A DNA stretch of 64,000 nt from Megaleporinus macrocephalus (GCA_021613375.1 CM038709.1:39081656-39145655); one strand, 5' to 3'. Shown: positions 21,961 through 33,984, counted from the stretch's first letter. Notes: generated by a model from the sequence alone, not told the origin. Program-made: numbers and translations.

Positions 21961-22245
21961 TGATGTAAAGCACCACCACTGGACTCTGGAGCAGTGGAAA
22001 CATGTTCTCTGAACCACACTTCACTATCTGGCAGTCTGTTGGATGAATCTGGGTTTGATGGATGCATCCAGAAGATTGCTCCCTACAGGAATGCATAGTT
22101 TTAGCAGTAAAGTTTGGTGGAGATGGGATAATCATCTGGGTTTTGGGGTCTTGGTTCCAGTGACGGGTGGTGTTAATGCTACAAAACACAAATACATTTT
22201 ATACAATTATATGCTTCCAACTTTGTGGTAGTAACAGAGGTTGCC
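21960..22245 (+). pseudogene. Tc1-like transposase fragment
   Basis: The + strand carries the central transposase region in broken frames. CTGGAGCAGTGGAAACATG (EQWKHV), TGGCAGTCTG, AAGTTTGGTGGAGATGGGAT and CTTCCAACTTTGTGG are recognisable. Stops and deletions make it non-functional. Confidence 0.7.
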
Positions 22246-22311
22246 TCTTCAGATGAGCTAATGAGCTAAAAAGGCATGAGGTATGACGCTGGATGCTGAT
22301 GAGGTCTCTCC

Positions 22312-22575
22312 TTAGTGGACGGTGTGACAGCATATTGTTTGTTTATTTGTCTGGCCTGAATATCTCTCCCTCATTTGAAACCTAAAGAAAAACCAGATAA
22401 TGATTCCAGTATTCGAATAACCTCGAAGGGTTAACGGAGTTATCCATGCACATCCATAACACTAATAAAGGAAAGCAAATTGGGGCGCGGATGGTAAATG
22501 CGTTGCTGCGCTGCTGTCTTACTGACATAATCATTAGACCACAGGCCTCCAGCCAGATTTAGCATGATGCTAAAA
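22312..22575. repeat. Local duplication, copy 2
   Basis: This is the partner of 21714-21960, offset by about 600 bp. It continues to the right into GC-rich unique sequence (22576-23000), so copy 2 probably occupies the original context. Both copies keep TAATCATTAGACCACAGGC, an AT-core motif of the kind seen in enhancers. Confidence 0.8.
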
Positions 22576-23540
22576 AGCGCCGCTCCATTTATCATCCCAC
22601 CCCCTCCACGGGGTACAGCCGTAAACCAGCCTCGTTCCTGGACTCCTCTCGGCCACGACCTCCGTTGGCCAATTTCCGGAAAGTAGGTGAACTTGCCCTT
22701 TAACATCCATCACTTCCGTCCATTACGGCAGAGGTTGTGTGGCTTTACTGGGAGGAGGAGAGGGGGCGGAGTTGAGCCGAGCCCGGCTTTGACAGGGCCA
22801 GGCAAGGTCGCGTCAGGAAAAAGGCTCCCGGCCCTCGTTAGCTCCCAGGGGCCGCTCAGGGGCCACCGGGGGGCCGGTCAGGAGAGACTCTCCGGCCTCA
22901 TTAAGGAGAGACCCCGAGCTGGCCTGGAGGAGGGGAGGCTTGCACACAGTGTTAAGGGAAGAGTGGAAGTGCCTGCGTGTTAGGATGGGGGAGCTGGATT
23001 AAAACAGGTCGGCACAGACAGGAGCAGGTTTTTACACAGAGCGGGCTTCCTCAGTATGACTGCCTGACTTAAAGGAACGTGTCAGGAAAATAACTCATTT
23101 GGAAAAACTGTATCTTCCTCACTTTCCTGAAATTAAACATTCTGATGTAGTAGGTAAGTGTTACTCCTCCAGTTCATATAGGGAAACCAAGCAACACAGA
23201 CAGTGTTGTATGCAGTGTTTACATTTACATACACTGTTTGGTATGTGGATACTTGTGATAGTTGCTGTAGCAGGTGTATAGTATCAACCACATAACCTTG
23301 CAGTCTCCATAGACAAAACACAATAAGTGGAATGTGTCACTGTCGTAGGATGTCATCTTTTCCACAAGCCGGTTTGTAAAGTCTCTGTCCTGCTAGATCT
23401 GCCCCGGTCAACTGTTAGTGCTGTTATTGTGAAATGAAAGTGTGTAGAAGCTACAACTCAGTAATGAAGTGGTAGACCACACAAACTCAGAGCTGTAGCT
23501 TGTACATATCATCTATACTCAGCAACAGAAGCCATGTGCA
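22576..23540. other. Intron segment; GC-rich candidate noncoding element at its left
   Basis: 22560-22990 is GC-rich with CpGs and purine-rich stretches, unlike the surrounding AT-rich intron. It contains GGCCGGTCAGGAGAGACTC and GCCTCATTAAGGAGAGACC. Open frames at 22440-22706 (-) and 22687-22983 (+) match nothing I know. From 23000 on the sequence is ordinary intron. Confidence 0.3.
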
Positions 23541-24197
23541 AGGGAAGCTCCTTGAGATGGGTGTCCATGATTAAGCAGTGGCACACTATATAAGATCACT
23601 ATATGCAATGTCTAGAGTTGACTGGAGTGGTGTAAAGCACCACCACCGGGCTCTGGAGCAGTGGAAACTTCACTATCTGGCAGTCTGATGGATGAATCTG
23701 GGTTTGCTGGATGAATCCAGGAGTACGCTGCCTACAGGAAAGTGTAGTTTCAGCAGTAAAGTTTGGTGGAGAGGGGATAATGTTCTGGGTTTGGGCTCTT
23801 AGTTCCAGTGAAGGGTGGTGTTAATGCTACAGTGCACAAATATATTTTATACAATTATATGCTTCCAACTTTGTGGCAGCAGTTGGTGAAGAATGTATTC
23901 CTCTTACAGCATGACCCAGTACTCCTGGGTACAAAGCCAACTCCATAAATTGTTTGAGGTGTTGGCCGTGAAGGGACTCTAGTGGCCTGACTTCACCTAA
24001 CATCTTCGAGATGAACTGTGAGCCAGATCGTCTTGTCCAGCATTAGTGCATGACCTAACAAATAAGCTTCTGACTAAATGGGACACACTCCAAGTTCTTG
24101 TAATTAATGTCTATGCTTTTGTCTATGTTCATACTTTTGGATTGGGATGTTCAGCTGACGCTCAGCTGTCCACATATATTTGGTCATATAGAGTATG
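23540..24197 (+). pseudogene. Decayed Tc1-like transposon with transposase remnant
   Basis: The + strand follows a Tc1-like transposase from EQWK through VKFGGG and PTLWQQ to the C-terminal region near 24050-24110 (AAGCTTCTGACTAAATGGGA), with many stops and indels. The right end reads GTCCACATATATTTGGTCAT, a terminus typical of a Tc1-like family; the left end near 23540 is unclear. Confidence 0.7.
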
Positions 24198-25440
24198 TCC
24201 GGTTTAGTTCCGCTCAGTCATGCTGAAGTTGTAGGGAGTGTTTCAGCCTGGACTGCTTTTTGGAGTTGTGGAGAATATGGTAAAAAAAAAAAAAAACAAT
24301 TAAAAATTCTTCTGTTGCCGCCTGTCAGGCTGCAGATGCGTCAATGCAGCTTTTAAGGTATCTGCACATACCTTGACTTTTTCCAGCTTCCCTGAAGGAT
24401 TTCAATCTGAACTGTACGGCTTGTTCTGCACATTCAACCCCGATTTACAGAGATCAGTTGAAAGCACAGCCTTTATAGTTTCCAGTTTGAATTGTCGTCA
24501 TGTAAATATGAATTACACTTCTAAAAATTAAGGTTCCTGAATGGTTCTTGGCTTGAGTTCTAAAAACATGTTGTATCATGTGGAGTTCCTTTAGACTTTA
24601 AATAGGTTGTTTAAATAAGTGTGTCTGATGTTCTACATTGAAGGTATGTGAAAAAAAGCCCAGATGTGGTTTTACACGCCCATTTACACCCTATGGTCTG
24701 GTCCTGGAACAAAAGGAGCCGACCTCTCATGAATGATTAGATGAGCTCTGCTGAGACACCACAATGATCACACAGACGCAACATGTTGAAATAGACTAAA
24801 TAAAATGAACCTCTGTGTAAATAAGCTCCTTATACTGTGTAGTTGGCTATGTTAGTTACTTGGAGCTGCTAGTATCTAACGTTACCTACACCAGCTACTC
24901 ACATTCCATCTCCACATCAACACAAAGTAGATTAAAGTTGTCTCTGTGAAACTTTCAGTTTAAGATGATCTGCTTCAACCAGCACACAGTGATACACTCA
25001 CACAGCATGCCTGCTACTGTGATGCTAATTAAGGTGGAGCTGCTCGTCTCTTCAGTCTCCTCAGTGTTAAACGTTGAGCTGAAGCTGCTCCGAGTGTTTG
25101 AGAAACGGTCCGGAGTGAAATGATACTGATTCTGATACAGATGTGGGAGCTGAAGTTCCTGCTTGTTTTGAGAATTTTCTATTCCACCTTAAATGTAGCT
25201 GCAGTTCCATTCTGGCGCCTGTACAAGCTGCAGTATTTAAAGTAGAACGGAACATTATATTAAGAAGCTCGTCAGTAGAAAGCAACTTCAGTCTCGATTA
25301 AAAATAAACATCTTGTCCGTTGACAGTTCGGTTCCTTGCGAAGGTAGTAGAAGTGCCGACATCCGCTTCACAGCCTGGAACGCTAGATTTCTCCACGTAG
25401 TCCATCATTCTGGTTGCTGGTGCTCCGTTATGGTTGTATG
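24198..25440. other. Intron segment, mostly unassigned
   Basis: 24215-24260 repeats the family X phrase CATGCTGAAGTTGTAGGGAG and is followed by an A-run. The remainder is non-repetitive intron sequence with no recognised gene. Confidence 0.4.
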
Positions 25441-26202
25441 TAGGGCTGGGCGGTAAAACCACAACGATAAATATCACGTAATAACGTTTCCTCAGTAGAA
25501 CTATAAAACGTAGTCGATAGAAAGACGATAGAATTAAGTTCCAACCATGTTTTGAGAGACAACACGAATTGCCAATGAGAATGAGAATAGCGCTGCCCCA
25601 AACCAATCAGGTGGCTGAACTAGAGTTCCAGCCATGTCATGTTTGGTTGAAGCACACAGCGCAGCGTGTAGGCGTAGCGGCAGCTTAACCCACCTGCTAG
25701 TAATCTGGTTACTGCAGGCGTCACACTCGAGCAGTGAGAACAAAATAAGAGAAAATGTTGACAGAAAACGTTAACGTGAGCGACACCATTCCTGAAGAAC
25801 ACACCTCAACAGACACAGTCCAAAGCTCTGGGGGCCCAGAAGCATGAGGAAACGCATGGCCATCCTAGACTTGTATTAAACTCTAGCTTAAACGCACGTC
25901 ATCTGTAAAAGCCTTAGGTTCTACACTGGACGATTAAGAAACAGTTAGCAATGAGACTTTTCAAGTCTCTACTGAAAGAAACATGTTACATGTGTTAATA
26001 ATCTTAAAATAATCTGCTAAGATAAGATAAGATAAACAGGTGCTGTCCTGCTGCTGTGTTGATGAAGCTCTGCGGGATGTTTGAGCTTCAAGGTCTCGTG
26101 TATAGCAGTTGTACTGTTGTGATCATCTCCACTGTGCAGAGCTGACAGAGCACCACACTGTTGTGTTTCTCTGTGAAACACTCCCACAACTTTAGATGCA
26201 CG

Positions 26203-26239
<37 letters not shown>

Positions 26240-26629
26240 CATATATTTATATGTAAGGGCTCAACCAAAAATCTAGAGGAGGGAAAACATTTTTTCTACT
26301 GAAAACAGAATCGCTAAACAAACTCTCTATTTGAGTCTGAACTTAAAGGGCCAGCAACAGCCTGCTTAACACAGTGTCTATGTGTGAATACTGTTCATGA
26401 ATGTTCAGTAGCCCCTACAATATATATATGTATGTATGTATGTATACAGTTGTGTAATGTTCTATAGTACATTTGTAAATAAAATTTAACAATTGTAAAA
26501 TTTTTAAATTTTGATATCTTCACTTCTCAATTATCTATAGTAATTTTATATATATCATGATATATATCGATATCGATTGATATGAAAAAAATATTGTGAT
26601 AAGATTTTTTCCCATATCGCCCAGCCCTA
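25441..26629 (+). mobile_element. hAT-type element with a short transposase remnant
   Basis: The termini TAGGGCTGGGCGGTAAAAC and (inverted) TAGGGCTGGGCGATATGGG mirror each other. The flanking octamers GTTGTATG (25433-25440) and ATTGTATG (26630-26637) match at 7 of 8 positions, fitting a hAT insertion. Inside, at 25756-25848, a + strand frame begins MLTENVNVSDTIPEEHTSTD and stops after 30 codons, possibly the N-terminus of a deleted transposase. An (AT)n run lies at 26205-26235. Non-autonomous. Confidence 0.75.
26205..26235. repeat. (AT)n microsatellite
   Basis: Uninterrupted AT dinucleotide run inside the hAT-type element. Confidence 0.95.
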
Positions 26630-27390
26630 ATTGTATGTAATTGTTGGGGGTGTAAATATTAACGAGTCTGTTGTTTAACAGGGTAAGATTTTGGAATCGG
26701 CCAGTTTTACCACCCTCTTTTATAACTACAGGATTTGTATCTGAATGAGGAACAACAGTGTTTGAGGTTCACAGTATGTCAGTTCTATGTACTGAACTCT
26801 CCTTATCCTACTAATGTAATTACAGTTCTATGGCACCTTTAACAAACCATCCATAGACAGAACAGCCGGTAGTTCTGGTGTGGCGTTCCTCTGGAGAACT
26901 CTCTTTGGTTCTGTCTCATTTTTAAGAGTGAAAGACTGCATTTGGTGTACGAGCTCACGTAAACGCTGTGATTAAACTTAAATGAACACAACCGTGGGGT
27001 ATATATAGATGCTCGATGACTGAAGTGAGGTTTGTCCAGTAGCAGCGTCCCCCCGGGTCTCCTCCTATCGGACGGGCTTGACTCCTGACTTAAGCTACGC
27101 GGCTAAGTGAAAAATGTGGTTGTGTTAAAGACCCCGGGGTGCAGCTCTTTCCGCTCGCTGTTTGTTTTTGCGTGTGGTTTTAATGAGCTGAGCCGAGGTA
27201 GAGCCGAGCGCTGTTAGTGGCAGAGTGAGATGAATGGAGCGAACGCTAACTCTGCGAACGCCGAGCCTGAGCATACATTACAGGATTCACACTGGAACAC
27301 TCGTTTTCCTGCCTCCGTCTCCGCTCTCTCGCTCCGAATCCTCTCCCCGCTCGCCCTTTCTTAATGGCCTCGCTCAGAAGCTCATATGCG
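26630..27390. other. Intron segment; candidate noncoding element 27030-27380
   Basis: No exon is recognised. 27030-27380 is GC-richer with scattered CpGs and no repeat structure, and directly precedes the pyrimidine-rich satellite. Confidence 0.3.
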
Positions 27391-27729
27391 CTATCTAATC
27401 TGTTCTTTCATTCTCTACTTCTTTCTCCACTCCATCTCTCTCTCTCGCTCTCTTTTGCACTCTCTCTCTCTGTTCTTTTTTCTCTTTCATCTCTTTTTTC
27501 CCCGCGTTTCTGTCCTCGGCTTCCTTTTCTCTGTCATTCTTTTTTTCCCCACTCTTTCTAACTTTTTCTCTCATACTCATACGCATACTCCTTCCTCTGT
27601 TCTTCCTTTTGTTTCTTTTCTTTTCACTTTTACTTCCTCTATCTTTTCTCACATTCTCTCTTTCTCTCTGCTATTGATCTCTCAGTCCTCCTGCATTTTC
27701 TTGCTTTCTCTCTCTCTGCTTTTCAAACA

Positions 27730-27761
<32 letters not shown>

Positions 27762-27893
27762 CTCTCTCTCTCTCACTCACTGTCTCTCTCTCTCTCTCTC
27801 ACTGTATTTGCCTTGCTGTCTTTTTCTCTCTTCTCTCTCGTCTGCCTTTCCTCTGTCTCTCTCTCACTGTTTCATTCTCATTTCTCTTCTTGG

Positions 27894-27934
<41 letters not shown>

Positions 27935-28671
27935 GCATTTTCTTTCTGTTACTACCTTTTATTTATTTTGTCTTTTCTGGCATGCTCTCTTCTGACTCTG
28001 CCTGTCTCTCTCATTCTCTTTTCTCTTGCTCTTTTTTCTCTCACTCTATGTCGTCTCTCTCTCTCTCAATGTCTTCCGATTTTCTCTTTTGCTTCTCTGC
28101 CTTTTCTCTCTCTCTGCCTTCTCTACTACACACTCTCCCCTCTCCTGCTCTCTTGCTCTCTGCATTTTCCTCTCATTTCTTTGTCTATATCCTTTCTCTC
28201 TTTCTCTTCCTATTTTTCTGTCTCTCTCTTTCTTTCTCTCTTTCTCTCTCTCTCTTTCTCTCTGTGTAAACTCTGTATTGCTGATTCTTAATTGTATTAT
28301 ATGAGGTATTATGATCAGTGCTTTGCTACTTTGGAAAAAAAATATTCTCTCTCTCTCCTTTCTCTCTCTTTCTCCTTTCTCTCTCTCTCGTTCTCCTTTC
28401 TCTCTCTCTCTCTCCCTCTCTCTCTCCTTTCTCTCTCTTTCTCCTTTCTCTCTCTCTCGTTCTCCTTTCTCTCTCTCTCTATCTCTTTCTCTCTCTTTCT
28501 CTCTCTTTCTCTCTCTGTCTGTCTCTGTATAAAATCTGTATTGCTGATTCTTAATTGTATTATGATGTGGTATTTTAATCAGTGCTGTGCTACTTTGGAA
28601 AAAAGCTATATTATCTCTCTCTCTCTCCCTCTCTTTTTTTTCTCCTTTCTCTCTCTCTCTTTCTCACTTAC

Positions 28672-28719
<48 letters not shown>

Positions 28720-28850
28720 ATCTCTCTCTCTCTGTGTTATTTCTGTATTGCTGATTCTTAATTGTATTATATGTGTTAAAAAAAGATATTTGGTAAAAAT
28801 GATGTTATCTCTCTCTCTCTCTCCTTTCTCTCTTTTACCTTTCTCTCCTT

Positions 28851-28905
<55 letters not shown>

Positions 28906-29024
28906 TATTTCTGTATTGCTGATTCTTAATTGTATTATATGTGTTAAAAAAAGATATTTGGTAAAAATGATGTTATCTCTCTCTCTCTCTCTCTCTCCTT
29001 TCTCTCTTTTACCTTTCTCTCTTT

Positions 29025-29108
<84 letters not shown>
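27391..29108. repeat. Pyrimidine-rich (CT)n satellite running into an exon
   Basis: About 1.7 kb of TC-rich sequence. From 28270 it is organised as composite units: the phrase CTGTATTGCTGATTCTTAAT recurs at 28273, 28536, 28743 and 28911, each followed by an AT-rich spacer and a CT tract. The last stretch, 29028-29108, is pure (TC)n and forms the polypyrimidine tract of the exon at 29111. The long S/L/F-rich + strand frames and R/E-rich - strand frames here are artefacts of the repeat. Confidence 0.95.
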
Positions 29109-29110
<2 letters not shown>

Positions 29111-29213
29111 GTTTGTAGGTTCCTTGCTGGAGGAGCCGGAGGTGTCTGTGATTGGTGCCGGGCGCGGACCAGCCGGCAGTATCATCCATAAGCTGTTCGT
29201 CAGCGCTCAACGG
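29111..29213 (+). CDS. rab3gap1: rab3gap1 exon, fifth visible
   Basis: The first base completes a lysine codon, followed by FVGSLLEEPEVSVIGAGRGP and AGSIIHKLFVSAQR. The GAGRG...IIHKLFV block is strongly conserved in vertebrate Rab3GAP1. The acceptor CTCTCTCAG comes after at least 80 pure pyrimidines; donor CGG|GTAAAC, phase 0. It joins in frame either to the candidate microexon at 43046 or directly to the last exon at 45346. Confidence 0.96.
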
Positions 29214-29904
29214 GTAAACACTCCAGACACGTATAGCCTGCCACACACACACACGCGCGCGTGTGCACGCACACCCACCCACACATACACATCCCCGCGG
29301 GGCTGTTTTGACAAACACCGCCGCCGTAGCGTGTCACATCAGCTCCGGTGGCCCGCAGGTCGGGGAAAAGAGCGCGAGCGGAAAATTTGCACCCATCGAT
29401 CGCGGCCTAAAGGGGCCAGGCTACATTCTGCGTGGCTAACAAGCATGCTGCCCGAATCCACTGCATCCTGTCCAGTACTCGCACAGCACCCACCCCACCC
29501 CACCTCCCTCCCCTGCCCCATTCAGTCCTGTGTCAGTTTTTACTGCACTCTTAAACTGATGCCTTCATTAGCGTCGCACTTTCACTGCCATCACTGCTTT
29601 ACAGGAATTGTCCAGCTAATCTCTTTCCGCTGCATCTGTATCACACGCTCGATTAGCTCAGGCAGTAATTTCAGCCTGTTCAGTAAACGAACAGAAAACC
29701 TGTTCACGCAAAGCACACTTAGAATAGAAGCCAATGAGAAGCTGCGGCAGCTCCTGCCCACCCGCTTCTATTATAAGCGCGTTTCAAGTTAGCAGCTTTC
29801 TCTTGATCCACCATGCGGTGCAGATGCAGTCTTGCGTCCGTCCACTATTGTGCTATTGAAATTATTCAAATTCTTATACATGTGTGTTCATCAGAATCCA
29901 TTCC
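29214..29904. other. Intron segment; candidate conserved noncoding element
   Basis: A short (CA)n-like stretch at 29240-29290 is followed by about 500 bp of non-repetitive, CpG-containing sequence with motifs such as CATCGATCGCGG and GATTAGCTCAGGCAGTAATT. A 222-codon + frame runs through it, but beyond the exon it does not resemble Rab3GAP1. Candidate regulatory element by appearance only. Confidence 0.3.
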
Positions 29905-30449
29905 TTTCAGGAGACTCACCTTCAGCCACGCCTCTAAAGTTCAGTCTTAGAAGTTGGTCCAGCATTTTCATGTAATCCCAAACACTCTCAGTGATGCTGA
30001 GGTCTGGACTGGTCAGTCCCTTGTTCTGATAACACCAGCACCTTCTTTGTTTGATGTATTGTGTGATGTATCTCCTTTAGTGAGGTGTTTCTTCAGCAGA
30101 TAGACATTCTTTCAGACCCATAGCATTAAAGTGTCTTCTCACAGTGGAAGCATGGATGGAAAGACCTCCAGGTGTTTTCAGATCTAAAGTGAAGCTTGAT
30201 ATTCTCCTCTCTCACTCCCAAAGGTGAAAGAGCTGTTTATCTGATGGGGACTGTTTTGGTAGTCCACCAGCTCCCTATCGCTTGATAGCTGATACTGGTC
30301 AAGGACGGACTGTTAAAGCCCTCCGCTTACCAGGCATGCTGCACCTTTCAGGGTCCAACAATTTGAAGCCATTGTTTTTAACTGGCAACAGCACACCATG
30401 ACTGGTCAGTTTTCCAGCATGACACAGTGCAACCATGCAAGATTTCACC
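29905..30449 (-). pseudogene. Decayed Tc1-like transposon, family Y copy 1
   Basis: The segment is the reverse complement of sequence at 33985-34400, sharing TCTTCTCACAGTGGAAG, GACCTCCAGGTGTTTTCAG and CTGATGGGGACTGTTTTGG in matching order. On the - strand it looks like part of a Tc1-like transposase gene with broken frames. The hAT-type copy C inserted immediately to its right. Confidence 0.55.
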
Positions 30450-30457
30450 ATTACTAT

Positions 30458-30930
30458 TGGAGATAGGCCGATCAGCAATTTGGAGGCCGATTCCAATGGC
30501 CGATCACCTTTCAGCGCGATCAGCTGATAGCCGATATTGATTGAGGGCGGGGCTATATGCCACAGCAGGGCTACAAGTAGTTATTAGCGCAAGCAAGTCA
30601 TGAAACATGGTCTAAACTGGTTTATTACCATTTTTAACAAGCTCATGTGACACAGCATAATATTTTAAACAAAATTAGCAGTAAATAAACAGTAAATCAA
30701 ACAAATTTCGCCAATACTGCAATCATTCAATTTAATTAATTTATAATGAAAAAAGCTAATTAAATAAATGCAGTCAAAACTGCAGTCCTTAAACGCAGAC
30801 TCTGGTTAGTTTAAACTAAAACTGCAACCATTAAACGTAGATCTTGAATTGGAGAAATATTGGCCGATCACATATTTTGATTAAAAATCGTCCGATACCG
30901 ATACATAGCAGATCGATCTTTCCATCTCTA
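30458..30930 (-). mobile_element. hAT-type non-autonomous element, copy C, perfect target duplication
   Basis: A 473-bp element related to copies A and B in opposite orientation. Termini TGGAGATAGGCCGATCAGC and TCGATCTTTCCATCTCTA. The octamer ATTACTAT occurs exactly at 30450-30457 and again at 30931-30938. It has no coding capacity and was presumably moved by a hAT transposase encoded elsewhere. Confidence 0.85.
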
Positions 30931-30938
30931 ATTACTAT

Positions 30939-33584
30939 ATTAAATTAAAGCCATATTGACACACACAAAGCCACAGTGGATCACATGTGACTTAATTGTA
31001 CACAAAGAAAGGCAGACAAGAGGTATGCATTAGTGTCTAGTGTTTAAATGAGGGTCCTGAGACCAAGGGTCCTCGTGCAGGGCTGCAGCAAACCTTAACC
31101 AGCGAAACATGGCTCTTATGTTTTACACCACTGGTCAGTCCTCAGGATCAGCTAAGTTAGAGATATCTCGGCCAAGCACATATTTAGACTGAGCATTGTC
31201 CAAAAGAATATCGGTCCTACCAAGTCTTTCGGGTGGTTGTTAGGAGTCCCAATAGTCTCAGTGGTTTATCGACGGCATCATTACACAAGTGGATATCAAA
31301 TCCCCTTAACACTGTCTCCTGAAAACTTGCATTATGCAAACAAGACTGTAAAACTGAAGATAATTAGTTTGCATAACTATGTAATTAATTATAGTGCAAT
31401 AATAACAACTCCTAGGGCTTAAATCTACATACAGCCAGCGAACAATCACAATCAGATCACAGTTAGAAATGCTTCAAGACACAACGCCAATAATGTCATA
31501 TGGAATGAATCAAAAATGAAGATTTTAAATAAATAAATAAATAAATAAACTTTGTCTCACGGGCATTAAGGAGCTGTTTTTAGCCGTTCGTCATAATTAG
31601 CGAAATTAATTAAACGAAGCAGCTGTCTGGGTTTCATTTAGTACGCTTTAATGTGACACAGAGGTAATTGAACACGTTGGTCGATCTGTTTGTTTTCAAA
31701 GGGAGGGAGGAAAAACACATTGGTCTCTGCACGTGAAGGCGGAAAACAGCTTGTTGATTAGTTTGAAAGAATCTTCTCGCAATTGATTTCTCCTCAAAAC
31801 TTTTCTTATCACTTGCTTCTATTTCCTGTTAAAGACGGAGCCCTGCGAAGCCTAATACCTGATATGCACTGTAACCTCTCAAGGCCAAGACAATACAGGG
31901 CACACGCTGGCACCAGCACCCACTTGACTCAGTTAAGCCTGTTGATGAAGCCTTAAGAGCAGCAGTAAATTAAACATCCTGCTCATAATGTGATCTACTT
32001 TAGCGCTATCAGGGGATGTGCTGATGAAATATAGTTCTTCATTTTCTAAGTCAGATAATAATTCATGTTGAGTACTTCATTTCGTTTCTCCTGTATCTAC
32101 CAAGCAGACAAGGCTCTGTTCATGCTGCTTGTATTTTTATGTAACAAGATGACCACCTCAGTGACCACCTCACGTTTTTGCCATGTTATGTGAACAGTAG
32201 AAGCACCATTCACTCACCAGTCCATCTAGTTGAATGCTGTAGGTGTAATGTCTTTATTGATTTGCCAAGTGTAACTATGAGAACGCACTTATTTATCTGC
32301 TGAATTTAACTTATAAATAAATAAAATTAATTATAAAATGTGGCTTGTGCTGAAGTTGTGCCACATCTAGTGCATGTATTTTATGCAGAGCAGGGCAAAA
32401 TATAACATAACAAAGTTGCAGCTCTATAAAATGCTATTAATTTAATTATTTGTATACAACATACTACTAACTGCTGCATAAATCAAATAAAACATATCTA
32501 ATATTAGGGCTTCACTCAGTATTTAGTGTGCGGTTTTTAATATTGGGATTTGAATATGCTTTTTTCCCCCCCTATGTTAGCCGTTAATCCAGGTGAACTG
32601 CAAAGTACTGTAAGAATTTAAGTTCTTGGAAGAAGCTCAAGTTTGTAATCCATATTGCATCTCATATTTCATTTCAATTTAATAAATTATTTTGCAAAAA
32701 CAAAGCGAGAACAAACACAGAGTCTCCAGTGCTAAGAGTTAAAAACACAGCCTTCTTCTCTAGCCCAGAAAACCCTCCACTCCACCCGTATTCAGTCTCT
32801 TCCACACTGACCCACATAGCCAGACGTAACCTAAACCTAAAACAGCACAAACATATCTGCTCTATAAAGATTTGAACTGCTTACATCATGGCGTGGAGAC
32901 GCCACACTACGTTTTATAGGCACATACTTTTAGTATATTTATACTTTTTAACTGCACATCAGTGAACATCACCCTGTTGTGGTGCTAAACAGCATATATT
33001 CCCAGAGTTGGCTGCAAAGAGTGCCCTAGCTTTACTAGGGCTGCAGTGTAGACCACCTCTATCAGACGCTTGTTGACCCGTGCATGCTGTTACCCCCTGG
33101 CCCGCTGCTAAGAGAGCCTGGCAGGCCTGCTAGATAATATCGCAATGCTGTACAAGGAAAGCAGCTAACCTGGGGAATTGGATTGTACAGTGGATGAAGC
33201 CGCAGAAGCTTCTCAGGTTCAGATATATTCATTGTTGGCTTCTGCCAGGACAGCCCTGCTATTGATGCTCTCTAAGGATGGATGAAATCCACGATATGCT
33301 CAGAAAAGCTAATTGTGACTAATTTCGAGACAGTTTATCATATTTATTTATTATTATATTATTTTCAAGTTAAACGTGGCAAGTCAATACAAATTACACA
33401 CTATAGTTTGCAGAAACATGCCACATTTAAGTGTGTTCCCTGTAGAGAATGTGCTAGATAATCTATAAAAGCATGCTGTTCTACTACAGGTGTCCAAACT
33501 CTTTTACGCAACTGTATCAATCTGCAGACATAGAAATTATGACATGTTCGTGTCCAGCTATTCAGTCAACAGCACTTCTTCTGC
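30939..33584. other. Intron segment; candidate conserved noncoding element 31550-31960
   Basis: No exon is seen. An (AAATA/AATA)n run lies at 31527-31549. 31550-31960 has strong enhancer-like character, with TCATAATTAGCGAAATTAAT, GAAGCAGCTGTCTGGG (an E-box) and CAGAGGTAATTGAACACG within non-repetitive sequence. 32000-33580 is ordinary AT-rich intron with no named repeat recognised. Confidence 0.35.
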
Positions 33585-33700
33585 CCATTCATGCTGAAGT
33601 TATAAGGAGTGTTTCAGCCTGGACTTCTTCATTTTGAATGAAGCACAGTGAAAGCCATCCATTCAGAGCAGAGCTCATTTACATATATTATTCTTATAGC
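33585..33700. repeat. Interspersed repeat, family X fragment
   Basis: CATGCTGAAGTTATAAGGAG, TGTTTCAGCCTGGACT and CAGAGCTCATTTACATAT match the family X copy at 11556-12029. Confidence 0.6.
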
Positions 33701-33984
33701 CACAGGAAACAAAGGGAACCTGTTTAATTAAAGGAATAAAGAAGGGCTGGAACTAAAATAAATGGCCACACAATTATCTTGGTGGACCTCAGGGCAAAAA
33801 AACTGAATGTAGGAAAATCTAGCTAATGGCCTTTCATTCAGTAACTACTGCAACTGTTTAAAAACTCCTATATACAACTTCATGCTTCAGTCAAAACATC
33901 CATCAAATACAATTTATTAAGGTCCGGTTACATAAGGAGAAAGGAGAAAGTACGCAAGCAGACGTTTCAAGAAAGTTTCACCTA

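Noticed and set aside
27386..29191. 301- and 299-codon Ser/Leu/Phe-rich frames resembling membrane proteins
   Set aside because: Translation of (CT)n satellite; hydrophobic only because TCT/CTC codons give Ser and Leu.
29124..29792. 222-codon frame extending through an rab3gap1 exon
   Set aside because: Reads the exon in a different frame from the one joining the neighbouring exons; the spliced frame gives the correct Rab3GAP1 sequence.
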